Assembly (NCBI RefSeq): GCF_014357575.1
Contig: NZ_JACONW010000046.1
Location: forward strand, 1 to 39,089
Length of the DNA: 39,089 nt
DNA from: Pseudomonas folii
Lineage (GTDB): Bacteria; Pseudomonadota; Gammaproteobacteria; Pseudomonadales; Pseudomonadaceae
Direction of reading: 5' to 3'
Position 1 is the stretch's first letter; every line of letters starts with the position of its first letter. Below the pieces are notes generated by a model. It had not been told where the DNA came from. It saw only the letters and a program-made list of their open reading frames with translations, and ran no database searches. Of the stretch, positions 17,128 through 24,750 are shown piece by piece. Both the position numbers and the translations under genes were made by a program.

Positions 17128-17751
17128 TCAAGCCGCCATGCGCAAGTTTTGCAGGATGATCGGGCGTGCCCAGCCCATGTCGTAATTCAGGGCGCGTTGC
17201 TGGGCGACCATGGTGTCGTCATCCAGTGGCAGGGCAGGCTTGTCGGCCAGGTCCCATTCGAATTCCGCGATTGGCAAGTGCAGCGGACGCGGCTGAGGGC
17301 CCGGGCCTGGAATCACGCTGTCATCGTAAGGATTAAGTACGTTTGGACGAACCCACTCGCTGTCGAACTCCAGATCGCGCTGCTGCGCGATCATCTCGCC
17401 AATGCTGAATGGTTCGTTCGGCGCAGGCAGCAGATCCAGTTCGAATTCAGCGATCGGCAGAAACAGCGGCTCGGCAGGAACGCGTGGTACATCTTCAACC
17501 GGGCAGGCGCGCTGCTCAACGATCTTGCCCAATGTGCGGGCACCGGCAACAGGCTCACCCGTGGCAACATCAGTGGCAACGCTGGCTGGATCAATGGGTT
17601 CAGCCGGTGTATCGCGTAGTTGTTCAGCCATCACACGGGCAAACGCATCCGACCAGATCTGGGTAACACCGCCCAGAGCCTGACTGTTGCGCAGGGTAAA
17701 ATCACCTGCGTGCGTTAGATAACCTATGGATGATTGCTGAATGTCTGACAT
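17128..17751 (-). CDS. Protein with internal tandem duplication, unknown function
   Basis: The 207-residue acidic, proline-rich protein has no signal peptide or membrane span. Its C-terminal half is an internal duplication. Residues 95-139 (PLFLPIAEFE...VAEQ-type spacer...IAQQRDLEFDSEWVRPNVL) and 156-200 (PLHLPIAEFE...VAQQRALNYDMGWARPIIL) align with similar spacing. The repeat core is a LPIAEFExDL block followed about 20 residues later by AQQRxLxxDxxWxRPxxL. The N-terminal 50 residues (YLTHAGDFTLRNSQALGG) are not repeated. ATG 17751 has no strong ribosome site. It diverges from rsmJ. I recall homologues only in pseudomonads and no function. Confidence 0.78.
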   Translation of the reverse strand: MSDIQQSSIGYLTHAGDFTLRNSQALGGVTQIWSDAFARVMAEQLRDTPAEPIDPASVATDVATGEPVAGARTLGKIVEQRACPVEDVPRVPAEPLFLPIAEFELDLLPAPNEPFSIGEMIAQQRDLEFDSEWVRPNVLNPYDDSVIPGPGPQPRPLHLPIAEFEWDLADKPALPLDDDTMVAQQRALNYDMGWARPIILQNLRMAA

Positions 17752-17847
17752 ATCGATCGTTACACGTCGTAGGTCTGGCAGAATGCCTGATACTTCTTTA
17801 TCGGCAGGTTTTGCCGATCATTAACACTTTTTGAGCGTGTGGACACA

Positions 17848-18645
17848 ATGAGTGAGCAACAAGCGGGCAGTCGCATCCGGGTCGAAGCCCTTGGTAGCCC
17901 CTCTGGCAGCCAGAGTCAGGAGCAGGCCGCGCAGTGGGCGCAACGTCTGGACTTGCCTTTGGAGGACGTTGACGCGGATTTTGCCCTGCAAGTGACTGAC
18001 GATGGCCTGCAATTGCAGCAGTTGAGTGATGATGCGCCAGGCCCGGTGCGGGTGGATTTCGTCGAGGGGGCGGTGGCCCATCGGCGGCTGTTTGGTGGCG
18101 GCAGCGGACAGATGATCGCCAAAGCGGTGGGCATTCAGCCCGGCGTGCGACCTTCGGTGCTGGATGCGACGGCAGGCTTGGGCAAAGATGCGTTCGTTCT
18201 GGCGAGCCTTGGCTGCCAGATGAGCCTGATCGAGCGCCAACCGATTATCGCAGCGCTGCTGGAAGATGGCCTGAACCGTGGACGACAGGATAGGGAAGTG
18301 GGTTCGATCATCAGCCAGATGCGCTTGTTGACCGGCAACTCCATCGAGCTGATTCGGGGCTGGGAAGGCGAGCCGCCGCAAGTGATCTATCTGGACCCGA
18401 TGTTCCCGCATCGGGAAAAAACGGCGCTGGTGAAGAAGGAAATGCGCCTGTTCCGGCCATTGGTGGGCGACGACATGGACGCGCCCGCGCTGCTGGAAGC
18501 GGCACTGGCATTGGCTACCCATCGCGTAGTGGTCAAACGCCCGCGCAAGGCCCCATGCATCGAAGGCCCCAAGCCGGGTTATGCGCTGGATGGCAAATCC
18601 AGCCGCTATGACATCTATCCGAAGAAGGCGTTGAAGTCGGTGTGA
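17848..18645 (+). CDS. rsmJ: 16S rRNA (guanine-1516-N2)-methyltransferase
   Basis: RsmJ methylates N2 of G1516 in helix 45 of 16S rRNA using S-adenosylmethionine. The protein has about 265 residues. Visible parts are SAM motif [19 protein letters not shown], an acidic motif II (MSLIERQP), and the catalytic-type [19 protein letters not shown]; the C-terminal [20 protein letters not shown] is also typical. The start is set at ATG 17848 with GTGGA just upstream; an in-frame GTG at 17839 would add three residues and cannot be excluded. It diverges from the gene at 17128-17751. A family C repeat follows. Confidence 0.93.
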   Translation: MSEQQAGSRIRVEALGSPSGSQSQEQAAQWAQRLDLPLEDVDADFALQVTDDGLQLQQLSDDAPGPVRVDFVEGAVAHRRLFGGGSGQMIAKAVGIQPGVRPSVLDATAGLGKDAFVLASLGCQMSLIERQPIIAALLEDGLNRGRQDREVGSIISQMRLLTGNSIELIRGWEGEPPQVIYLDPMFPHREKTALVKKEMRLFRPLVGDDMDAPALLEAALALATHRVVVKRPRKAPCIEGPKPGYALDGKSSRYDIYPKKALKSV

Positions 18646-18681
18646 TTAATTGGCTTGCACCGCTCCCACAGGAACCACTGA

Positions 18682-18779
18682 TGACGTGGGACCGGCTTTA
18701 GCCGGGAAGAGGCCAGTACATTCAGTACATCTTTATCGTCATGAATGCCGCCTTCCCGGCTAAAGCCGGTCCCACGTCA
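18682..18779. repeat. Family C palindromic repeat (GTGGGACCGGCTTTAGCCGG type), copy 1
   Basis: TGACGTGGGACCGGCTTTAG and CTAAAGCCGGTCCCACGTCA are exact inverted ends, each itself containing a small palindrome (CCGGCTTTAGCCGG), around about 45 variable bases. This is the two-REP inverted arrangement typical of REPINs. Flanking sequences CCCACAGGAACCACTGATG (left) and GGCGAACATAGAATC...CCACAG (right) recur around other copies. Confidence 0.92.
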
Positions 18780-18824
18780 GATTGCAGGCGAACATAGAAT
18801 CTTCCACAGAGACTAGTGCATCCA

Positions 18825-19484
18825 TCAGACCCTATACGCCCGTATAAACAACTCCACCACGTCCTGCACATGCGCTTCTGCGCTGGCTTCATCCGGCCGT
18901 TCGCCGCAACCCACCAGCAGGCGGAAATTGCACACGCCTTTGATCAGGCTGAGAAAGTGCTCGGCAGCAGTTCTGGGGGATTCAAACTTCAGTTGCCCGC
19001 TATGCTCCAGGCGTCTCAGCAAACGCTCGGTTTCCTGAAGAATCCGCTGCGGTCCGGCTGCGAAAAATATCTGCGACAGCTTCGGATCCTGAGTACCCAG
19101 CGTCACCATCAACCGATGCAACTCCAGGGATTCAGGACTGTTGATCAGCACCTGAAAGCCCCGCGCAACACTCAGCAACAAGGTTTTTGCCGGCAAGTCG
19201 CGGTTCAATTCAACGAACAATTCCGGCAACTGTTCTTCGCAACGCGCCACTACTGCCGCAGTGAACAGCGTCTCCTTGTCGTTGAAGTGGCTGTACACCG
19301 TGAGCTTCGAAACCCCGGCCTCTGCGGCAACGGTATCCATGCTGGTGCTGGCGTAGCCATTGCGCACGAATAACTCTTTTGCGGCATCGAGAATGGCCTG
19401 GCGCTTGGCTTGATCTTTCGGTCGGCCGGGCCCCGGATTGCCCTGAGCGCTGGTGTAAGGGCTGCTTTGAGAATCGTCAGGCAT
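18825..19484 (-). CDS. mexL: TetR-family repressor of the efflux genes (MexL-like)
   Basis: The 219-residue TetR-family regulator diverges from mexJK. The helix-turn-helix is ILDAAKELFVRNGYAST, then TVAAEAGVSKLTVYSHFND, preceded by a basic GRPKDQAKRQA stretch. In P. aeruginosa MexL occupies the same position and represses mexJK; gene order, divergence and family support the same role here. The start ATG 19484 has no strong ribosome site and lies 14 bases from the inverted repeat at 19498-19540, so the protein may also repress itself. The symbol is assigned by context and similarity from memory. Confidence 0.82.
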   Translation of the reverse strand: MPDDSQSSPYTSAQGNPGPGRPKDQAKRQAILDAAKELFVRNGYASTSMDTVAAEAGVSKLTVYSHFNDKETLFTAAVVARCEEQLPELFVELNRDLPAKTLLLSVARGFQVLINSPESLELHRLMVTLGTQDPKLSQIFFAAGPQRILQETERLLRRLEHSGQLKFESPRTAAEHFLSLIKGVCNFRLLVGCGERPDEASAEAHVQDVVELFIRAYRV

Positions 19485-19497
19485 GTTCGTTTAATAA

Positions 19498-19540
19498 TGT
19501 ACTGGTGAGTTTGGTAATTTTTAATATACTCGTCAGTACA
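19498..19540. promoter_or_regulatory. Probable MexL operator in the mexL-mexJ divergent region
   Basis: TGTACTGGTGAGT (19498-19510) and ACTCGTCAGTACA (19528-19540) form an inverted repeat matching at 11 of 13 positions. Each half contains an ACT-N4-AGT box typical of TetR-family half-sites. The right half overlaps a TATACT -10-like sequence. It sits centrally in the 90-base gap between the divergent starts, where a repressor could block both promoters. Confidence 0.65.
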
Positions 19541-19574
19541 ATTATTCCAAGCTTCTTTTGCGAAGGGCTTCACC

Positions 19575-20675
19575 ATGTCGCGCAAACTTCTGTGCCTCGT
19601 CCTGCCTCTGGGTCTGATGTCGTTGCTGTCTGGCTGTGGCCAGGACGCAACTGCACCGACCACGATTCGTCCCGCCATGGTTATTCAGCCATCGCCATCT
19701 GCGCAGTCCATGGACAGCTATCCCGGTGAAGTCCGCGCCCGCTTTGAGCCTGATCTGGCATTCCGGATCGGTGGCAAGGTCAGCAAACGCCTGGTGGAAG
19801 AGGGGCAACGGGTCAAGGCCAATCAGCCATTGGCCGAACTGGATGCCCAGGACGTGCGCCTGCAACTGGATGCCACGCGCGCGCAGGTCGCCGCGGCTGA
19901 GGCCAATTTGCAACTGGTGCGCTCCGAGCGTGACCGTTACAAGACTCTGATGGATCGGCAGATGGTCAGCCGTTCGCAATACGACAACGCCGAAAACCTC
20001 TATCGCTCCGGTGAGGCTCGCCTCAAACAGATCAAGGCCGAGCTGACCGTTGCCGACAATCAGACCAGCTACGCCGTGCTGCGCGCGCCTCAGGATGGTG
20101 TCGTGGCCAAGCGTCTTGTGGAAGTCGGTCAGGTCGTCGCTGCCGGGCAAACGGTCTTTACTCTCGCTGCTGATGGTGAGCGGGAAGTGCTGATCAGCCT
20201 GCCGGAGCAGAACTTTGCCCGCTTCAAGACGGGGCAGCCCGTCACCGTCGAGTTATGGACCCAGCGTGAACAACGCTTCCCCGGTCGCATTCGAGAGCTG
20301 TCCCCGGCGGCTGACCCGCGTTCGCGTACCTTCGCCGCACGTGTTGCATTTGCCAGCGGCAAGGTGCCTGCCGAGTTGGGCCAGAGTGCGCGGGTGTTCA
20401 TTGAGACTGAGCACGCCGTGCCACTGGCGGTGCCGCTCTCGGCGGTGACGTCGGAAAATGGCATCAATTACGTCTGGCGAGTCGCGGCCGACAGCACCCT
20501 CAAGCGCGTTAATGTCCGGCTCGGGCCTTATGGTCAGGAATCGGTGCCGGTGCTTGAAGGACTGGCCGCCAGTGACTGGATCGTTGCCGCTGGTGTGCAT
20601 GTGTTGCATGAAGGTGAGCAGGTGCGCCCTGTGGATCGTGAAAACCGTGCGGTCAAACTAGCAGCGAAGGAGTAA
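19575..20675 (+). CDS. mexJ: RND efflux periplasmic adaptor (MexJ-like)
   Basis: This membrane-fusion protein links an inner-membrane RND pump to an outer-membrane channel. It has 366 residues, one fewer than the length I recall for P. aeruginosa MexJ. The signal ends in the lipobox LLSGC (Cys21), so it is a lipoprotein. A barrel-sandwich half (EVRARFEPDLAFRIGGKV), a coiled-coil hairpin (about residues 100-150, QVAAAEANLQLVRSERDRYKT region), the second lipoyl half (YAVLRAPQDGVVAKR) and a C-terminal beta-barrel follow. The mexK start is six bases after the stop, so they form one operon. No outer-membrane factor gene is adjacent; in P. aeruginosa this pair borrows OprM or OpmH. Confidence 0.9.
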   Translation: MSRKLLCLVLPLGLMSLLSGCGQDATAPTTIRPAMVIQPSPSAQSMDSYPGEVRARFEPDLAFRIGGKVSKRLVEEGQRVKANQPLAELDAQDVRLQLDATRAQVAAAEANLQLVRSERDRYKTLMDRQMVSRSQYDNAENLYRSGEARLKQIKAELTVADNQTSYAVLRAPQDGVVAKRLVEVGQVVAAGQTVFTLAADGEREVLISLPEQNFARFKTGQPVTVELWTQREQRFPGRIRELSPAADPRSRTFAARVAFASGKVPAELGQSARVFIETEHAVPLAVPLSAVTSENGINYVWRVAADSTLKRVNVRLGPYGQESVPVLEGLAASDWIVAAGVHVLHEGEQVRPVDRENRAVKLAAKE

Positions 20676-20681
20676 GCACGG

Positions 20682-23600
20682 ATGCGATTCAATCTCTCCG
20701 AATGGGCACTGCGCAATCGGCAAATCGTCCTGTACCTGATGATCGTCCTGGCAGTCGTTGGCGCGCTGTCCTACACCAAGCTGGGACAGAGCGAAGACCC
20801 GCCATTCACCTTCAAAGCCATGGTGATTCGTACGCTGTGGCCCGGCGCCAGCGCTGAAGAGGTGGCGCGGCAAGTCACCGATCGCATCGAAAAGAAACTT
20901 ATGGAAACCGGCGAGTACGACCGTATCGTCTCGTTCTCGCGACCGGGGGAATCCCAGGTCACGTTCATCGCCCGTGACTCGATCTTTTCCTCGTATCTGC
21001 CGGAGCTGTTCTATCAGATCCGCAAGAAGGTCGGCGACATTCGTCAGAACCTGCCGCCGGGAGTGCAAGGCCCGTTTTTCAATGATGAGTTCGGTACCAC
21101 CTTCGGGAATATCTACGCGCTGTCCGGGAAGGGCTTCGACTATGCCGTGCTCAAGGATTATGCCGACCGCATCCAGCTTCAACTGCAACGCATCAACGAC
21201 GTGGGCAAGGTCGAACTGATCGGCTTGCAGGACGAGAAGATCTGGATCGAGCTGTCCAACGTCAAGCTCGCCACCCTGGGGCTGCCGTTACAAGCCGTGC
21301 AGCAGGCGCTTGAGGCGCAGAACGCGGTCTCGGCCACCAGTTTCTTTGAAACCCCGAGCGAGCGTATTCAACTGCGCGTCAGCGGCCGCTTCCAGACGGT
21401 CGACGAGATCCGCGAATTCCCGATTCGCGTGGGTGATCGCACGCTGCGTATCCGTGATCTGGCCGAGGTGCATCGCGGCTTCAATGACCCGCCTGCGCCG
21501 CGCATGCGATTCATGGGCGAAGAGGCGATTGGTCTGGCGGTGGCGATGAAGCCGGGCGGCGATATTCTGGTGCTGGGCAAGGCGCTTGAGGGCGAGTTCG
21601 CCCGCCTGCAGAAAAACTTGCCGGCCGGGATGGAGCTGCGCAAAGTCTCCGATCAACCTGCTGCGGTGAAAACCGGGGTCGGTGAGTTCGTCCAGGTATT
21701 GGCTGAAGCGCTGGCGATTGTGTTGCTGGTGAGCTTCTTCTCGCTGGGCATGCGCACCGGCATGGTGGTCGCATTGGCGATCCCGCTGGTATTGGCCATG
21801 ACTTTTGCCTGCATGTACTACCTGGGCATCGGCCTGCACAAGATTTCCCTCGGTGCGCTGGTGCTGGCGCTGGGTCTGCTGGTGGACGACGCGATCATCG
21901 CCGTGGAAATGATGGCGATCAAAATGGAGCAGGGCTACGACCGGCTGCGTGCCGCCAGCTTCGCCTGGACCAGCACCGCGTTCCCGATGCTGACCGGCAC
22001 GCTGATCACCGCTGCTGGCTTCTTGCCGATTGCTACGGCGCAGTCGAGCACAGGCGAATACACTCGATCGATCTTTCAGGTGGTGACCATCGCGCTGCTG
22101 GCGTCATGGGTCGCTGCCGTGGTGTTCGTGCCGTATCTGGGCGAGCGGCTGTTGCCTGATCTGGCGAAGATTCACGCTAAAAAACATGGCTCAGGGCCTG
22201 ATGCAGTCGATCCTCACGGGACGCCGTTCTACCAGCGGGTGCGGGCAATGGTGGGCTGGTGCGTGCGCTGGCGCAAAACAGTGATTGTCGCCACGGTGGC
22301 GCTGTTCGTCTTGTCGGTGCTGATGTTCAAGTTTGTCCCCCAGCAGTTCTTCCCGGCGTCTGGTCGGCTTGAACTGATGGTGGATTTGAAGCTGACTGAA
22401 GGCGCCTCCCTCAACAGCACGGCCGAACAGGTCAAGCGCCTGGAGCAGATGCTCAAGGATCATCCGGGGATCGACAATTACGTGTCCTATGTCGGGACCG
22501 GTTCACCGCGTTTCTATCTGCCCCTTGATCAACAACTGCCCGCAACCAGCTTTGCCCAGTTTGTGGTGTTGGCCAAAAGTATCGAAGAGCGCGAAGCCTT
22601 GCGGACCTGGCTTATCAGCAGCCTCAATGAACAATTCCCGACCTTGCGCTCACGGGTTACACGGCTGGAAAACGGCCCGCCTGTAGGCTACCCGGTGCAG
22701 TTCCGGGTCAGTGGTGAGCATATCGACGAGGTCCGTGAGTTAGCTCGCAAGGTCGCGGCCAGGGTGCGGGAAAATCCTCACGTTGCCAACGTCCATCTGG
22801 ACTGGGAAGAGCCGAGCAAAGTGGTGTTCCTCAATCTGGATCAGGACCGTGCGCGCGCCTTGGGCGTGACCACGGCCGAACTGTCGAGATTCCTCCAGCG
22901 TTCGCTGACCGGTTCCAGCGTCAGCCAATACCGCGAAGACGATGAACTGATCGAAATCCTTCTGCGGGGCACGCCTGATGAGCGGCAGCAACTGGGGGCA
23001 CTGGCGAGTCTGGCGGTGCCGACTGAAAACGGTACCAGCGTTGCGCTGTCACAGGTGGCGACACTTGAATACGGTTTCGAAGAGGGCGTGATCTGGCACC
23101 GTAATCGACTGCCCAACGTGACAGTCCGTGCGGATATTTACGGCAAGGAACAGCCTGCGACGCTAGTGCAGCAAATCCTGCCGACGCTGGCGGATGTGCG
23201 TAACGAACTGCCGGATGGTTATCTGCTGGAAGTCGGCGGAACCGTGGAAGACGCCGCCCGCGGGCAGAATTCGGTGAAGGCGGGCGTGCCGCTGTTTATC
23301 GTGGTGGTGCTGACCTTGCTGATGCTGCAACTGCGCAGCTTCTCCCGGATGCTGATGGTGTTCCTGACCGCACCGTTGGGATTGATCGGCGTGACGCTGT
23401 TCCTGCTGGTGTTCAATCAGCCATTCGGGTTCGTTGCCATGTTGGGCACCATCGCCTTGTCGGGGATGATCATGCGCAACTCGGTGATCCTGGTGGACCA
23501 GATTGAGCAGGATATTGCGGGAGGACTTGATCAGTGGTCGGCGATTATCGAAGCGACCGTGCGGCGTTTCCGGCCCATCGTCCTGACCGCACTGGCGGCG

Positions 23601-23750
23601 GTGCTGGCGATGATTCCGCTGTCACGCAGCGTCTTCTTCGGGCCGATGGCCGTGGCGATCATGGGGGGATTGATTGTCGCGACAGCATTGACGCTGCTGT
23701 TCCTGCCAGCGCTGTATGCGGCGTGGTTCAGGGTGAAGAAGGTGGAGTGA
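20682..23750 (+). CDS. mexK: RND multidrug efflux transporter (MexK-like)
   Basis: The 1022-residue proton-driven inner-membrane pump of the HAE1 RND class has the typical 12-helix layout: TM1 at the N-terminus (IVLYLMIVLAVVGALSY), a large periplasmic loop, TM2-6, a second loop and TM7-12. The proton-relay pair is present as Asp402-Asp403 in LLVDDAIIAVEMM, equivalent to the DD pair of AcrB TM4. The start ATG 20682 follows AAGGAG at a good distance. Position after mexJ and behind mexL identifies it as MexK-like. Reported substrates of MexJK in P. aeruginosa include triclosan and erythromycin; whether they apply here is unknown. A family C repeat follows. Confidence 0.93.
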   Translation: MRFNLSEWALRNRQIVLYLMIVLAVVGALSYTKLGQSEDPPFTFKAMVIRTLWPGASAEEVARQVTDRIEKKLMETGEYDRIVSFSRPGESQVTFIARDSIFSSYLPELFYQIRKKVGDIRQNLPPGVQGPFFNDEFGTTFGNIYALSGKGFDYAVLKDYADRIQLQLQRINDVGKVELIGLQDEKIWIELSNVKLATLGLPLQAVQQALEAQNAVSATSFFETPSERIQLRVSGRFQTVDEIREFPIRVGDRTLRIRDLAEVHRGFNDPPAPRMRFMGEEAIGLAVAMKPGGDILVLGKALEGEFARLQKNLPAGMELRKVSDQPAAVKTGVGEFVQVLAEALAIVLLVSFFSLGMRTGMVVALAIPLVLAMTFACMYYLGIGLHKISLGALVLALGLLVDDAIIAVEMMAIKMEQGYDRLRAASFAWTSTAFPMLTGTLITAAGFLPIATAQSSTGEYTRSIFQVVTIALLASWVAAVVFVPYLGERLLPDLAKIHAKKHGSGPDAVDPHGTPFYQRVRAMVGWCVRWRKTVIVATVALFVLSVLMFKFVPQQFFPASGRLELMVDLKLTEGASLNSTAEQVKRLEQMLKDHPGIDNYVSYVGTGSPRFYLPLDQQLPATSFAQFVVLAKSIEEREALRTWLISSLNEQFPTLRSRVTRLENGPPVGYPVQFRVSGEHIDEVRELARKVAARVRENPHVANVHLDWEEPSKVVFLNLDQDRARALGVTTAELSRFLQRSLTGSSVSQYREDDELIEILLRGTPDERQQLGALASLAVPTENGTSVALSQVATLEYGFEEGVIWHRNRLPNVTVRADIYGKEQPATLVQQILPTLADVRNELPDGYLLEVGGTVEDAARGQNSVKAGVPLFIVVVLTLLMLQLRSFSRMLMVFLTAPLGLIGVTLFLLVFNQPFGFVAMLGTIALSGMIMRNSVILVDQIEQDIAGGLDQWSAIIEATVRRFRPIVLTALAAVLAMIPLSRSVFFGPMAVAIMGGLIVATALTLLFLPALYAAWFRVKKVE

Positions 23751-23780
23751 ATTGCTCGCTCTCACAGGAAACACTGATGG

Positions 23781-23872
23781 CGTGGGACCGGCTTTAGCCG
23801 GGAAGGCTGTCTGTCAGATGCTACATATGCAGCGTCTGTCCTGGCTTCTTCCCGGCTAAAGCCGGTCCCACG
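23781..23872. repeat. Family C palindromic repeat, copy 2
   Basis: CGTGGGACCGGCTTTAGCCG and CGGCTAAAGCCGGTCCCACG are inverted around about 50 variable bases. The left flank CTCACAGGAAACACTGATGG and right flank AGGCCAATAGAATCCCCACA closely parallel those of the copy at 18682. It lies between convergent genes mexK and the DUF4197 gene. Confidence 0.92.
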
Positions 23873-23945
23873 TCACCATCTCAGCTTACAGGCCAATAGA
23901 ATCCCCACAGGGATAGCATTTCAAATCAAGTATCTGTTTGGCGCG

Positions 23946-24635
23946 TTACAAAGCCCCAAACACCTTCTTGGCCAGGCTCGTCGCTGCCGCTGCGGGGTTG
24001 GCGCGGATGCTTTCTTCCTGCTTGGCGATCATTTCGAACAAGCCGTTCAATGCCTGTTCGGTCACGTAACCTTCGATGTTCGAGCTCTTGGCATCAAGCA
24101 CACCCAGCGTTGCTGCCTGACCCGCGAAAGCGTTGTACTTCTGCGCCAGGCCCACTTTGTCGGTGGCCTGCTTGACGATAGGCAGGAATTTGGCGCGGAT
24201 CTGCTCGCGGCTGCTGCTGTTCAGGTACTGAGTGGCTGAATCCTTGCCACCGCTGAGGATGCCTTTGGCGTCCGCCACGCTCATCTTTTTCACAGCATCC
24301 ACCAGCAACGCCTGGGCCTGTGGAACGGCCGCTTCAGCGGCCTGGTTCATGCTGGTTTCCAGCTGGTCAACCTGGTCGCCCATGCCGAACTGCTTCATCT
24401 TCTTTGCGACTTTGCCCAGTTTGCCCGGCAGTTCGATGCGCACTTCCTCGTTGTTGCTGAAACCACCGGGTTTACCCAACTGCTTGACGGCGATCTGTGC
24501 CCCTTGGGTCAAGGCATCTTTCAGGCCGCCCGTAGCATCCGATTGCGAGAGATCGTTCAGTGACACGGCAAATACGCTGCTCGACAGCATCAGGCCCGCG
24601 CACAGGCTGGCAAACGTAAAGGGGAGACGGAACAT
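23946..24635 (-). CDS. DUF4197 secreted/periplasmic protein
   Basis: The 229-residue product has a cleavable signal peptide (LPFTFASLCAGLMLSSSVFA, then VSLND). The mature protein is helical and alanine-rich, with the family features LKDALTQGAQIAVKQLG, IELPGKLGKVAKKMKQFGMG and GILSGGKDSATQYL. DUF4197 proteins have no settled function; export suggests a periplasmic role. AAGGA precedes ATG 24635. plsB lies upstream on the same strand in the transcript direction (stop at 24751, 115 bases away), so read-through from plsB is possible. Confidence 0.87.
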   Translation of the reverse strand: MFRLPFTFASLCAGLMLSSSVFAVSLNDLSQSDATGGLKDALTQGAQIAVKQLGKPGGFSNNEEVRIELPGKLGKVAKKMKQFGMGDQVDQLETSMNQAAEAAVPQAQALLVDAVKKMSVADAKGILSGGKDSATQYLNSSSREQIRAKFLPIVKQATDKVGLAQKYNAFAGQAATLGVLDAKSSNIEGYVTEQALNGLFEMIAKQEESIRANPAAAATSLAKKVFGAL

Positions 24636-24750
24636 GAGGGCATCCTTTTCTTTGAATTGGTTCGGAGACCGCGCCGAGCTGAACCTCGACGCGGTAATGC
24701 ATAGAGCCTATCAGGAACTCAGTCTGGCTGGCTGCGCGGAATTCCCACGA

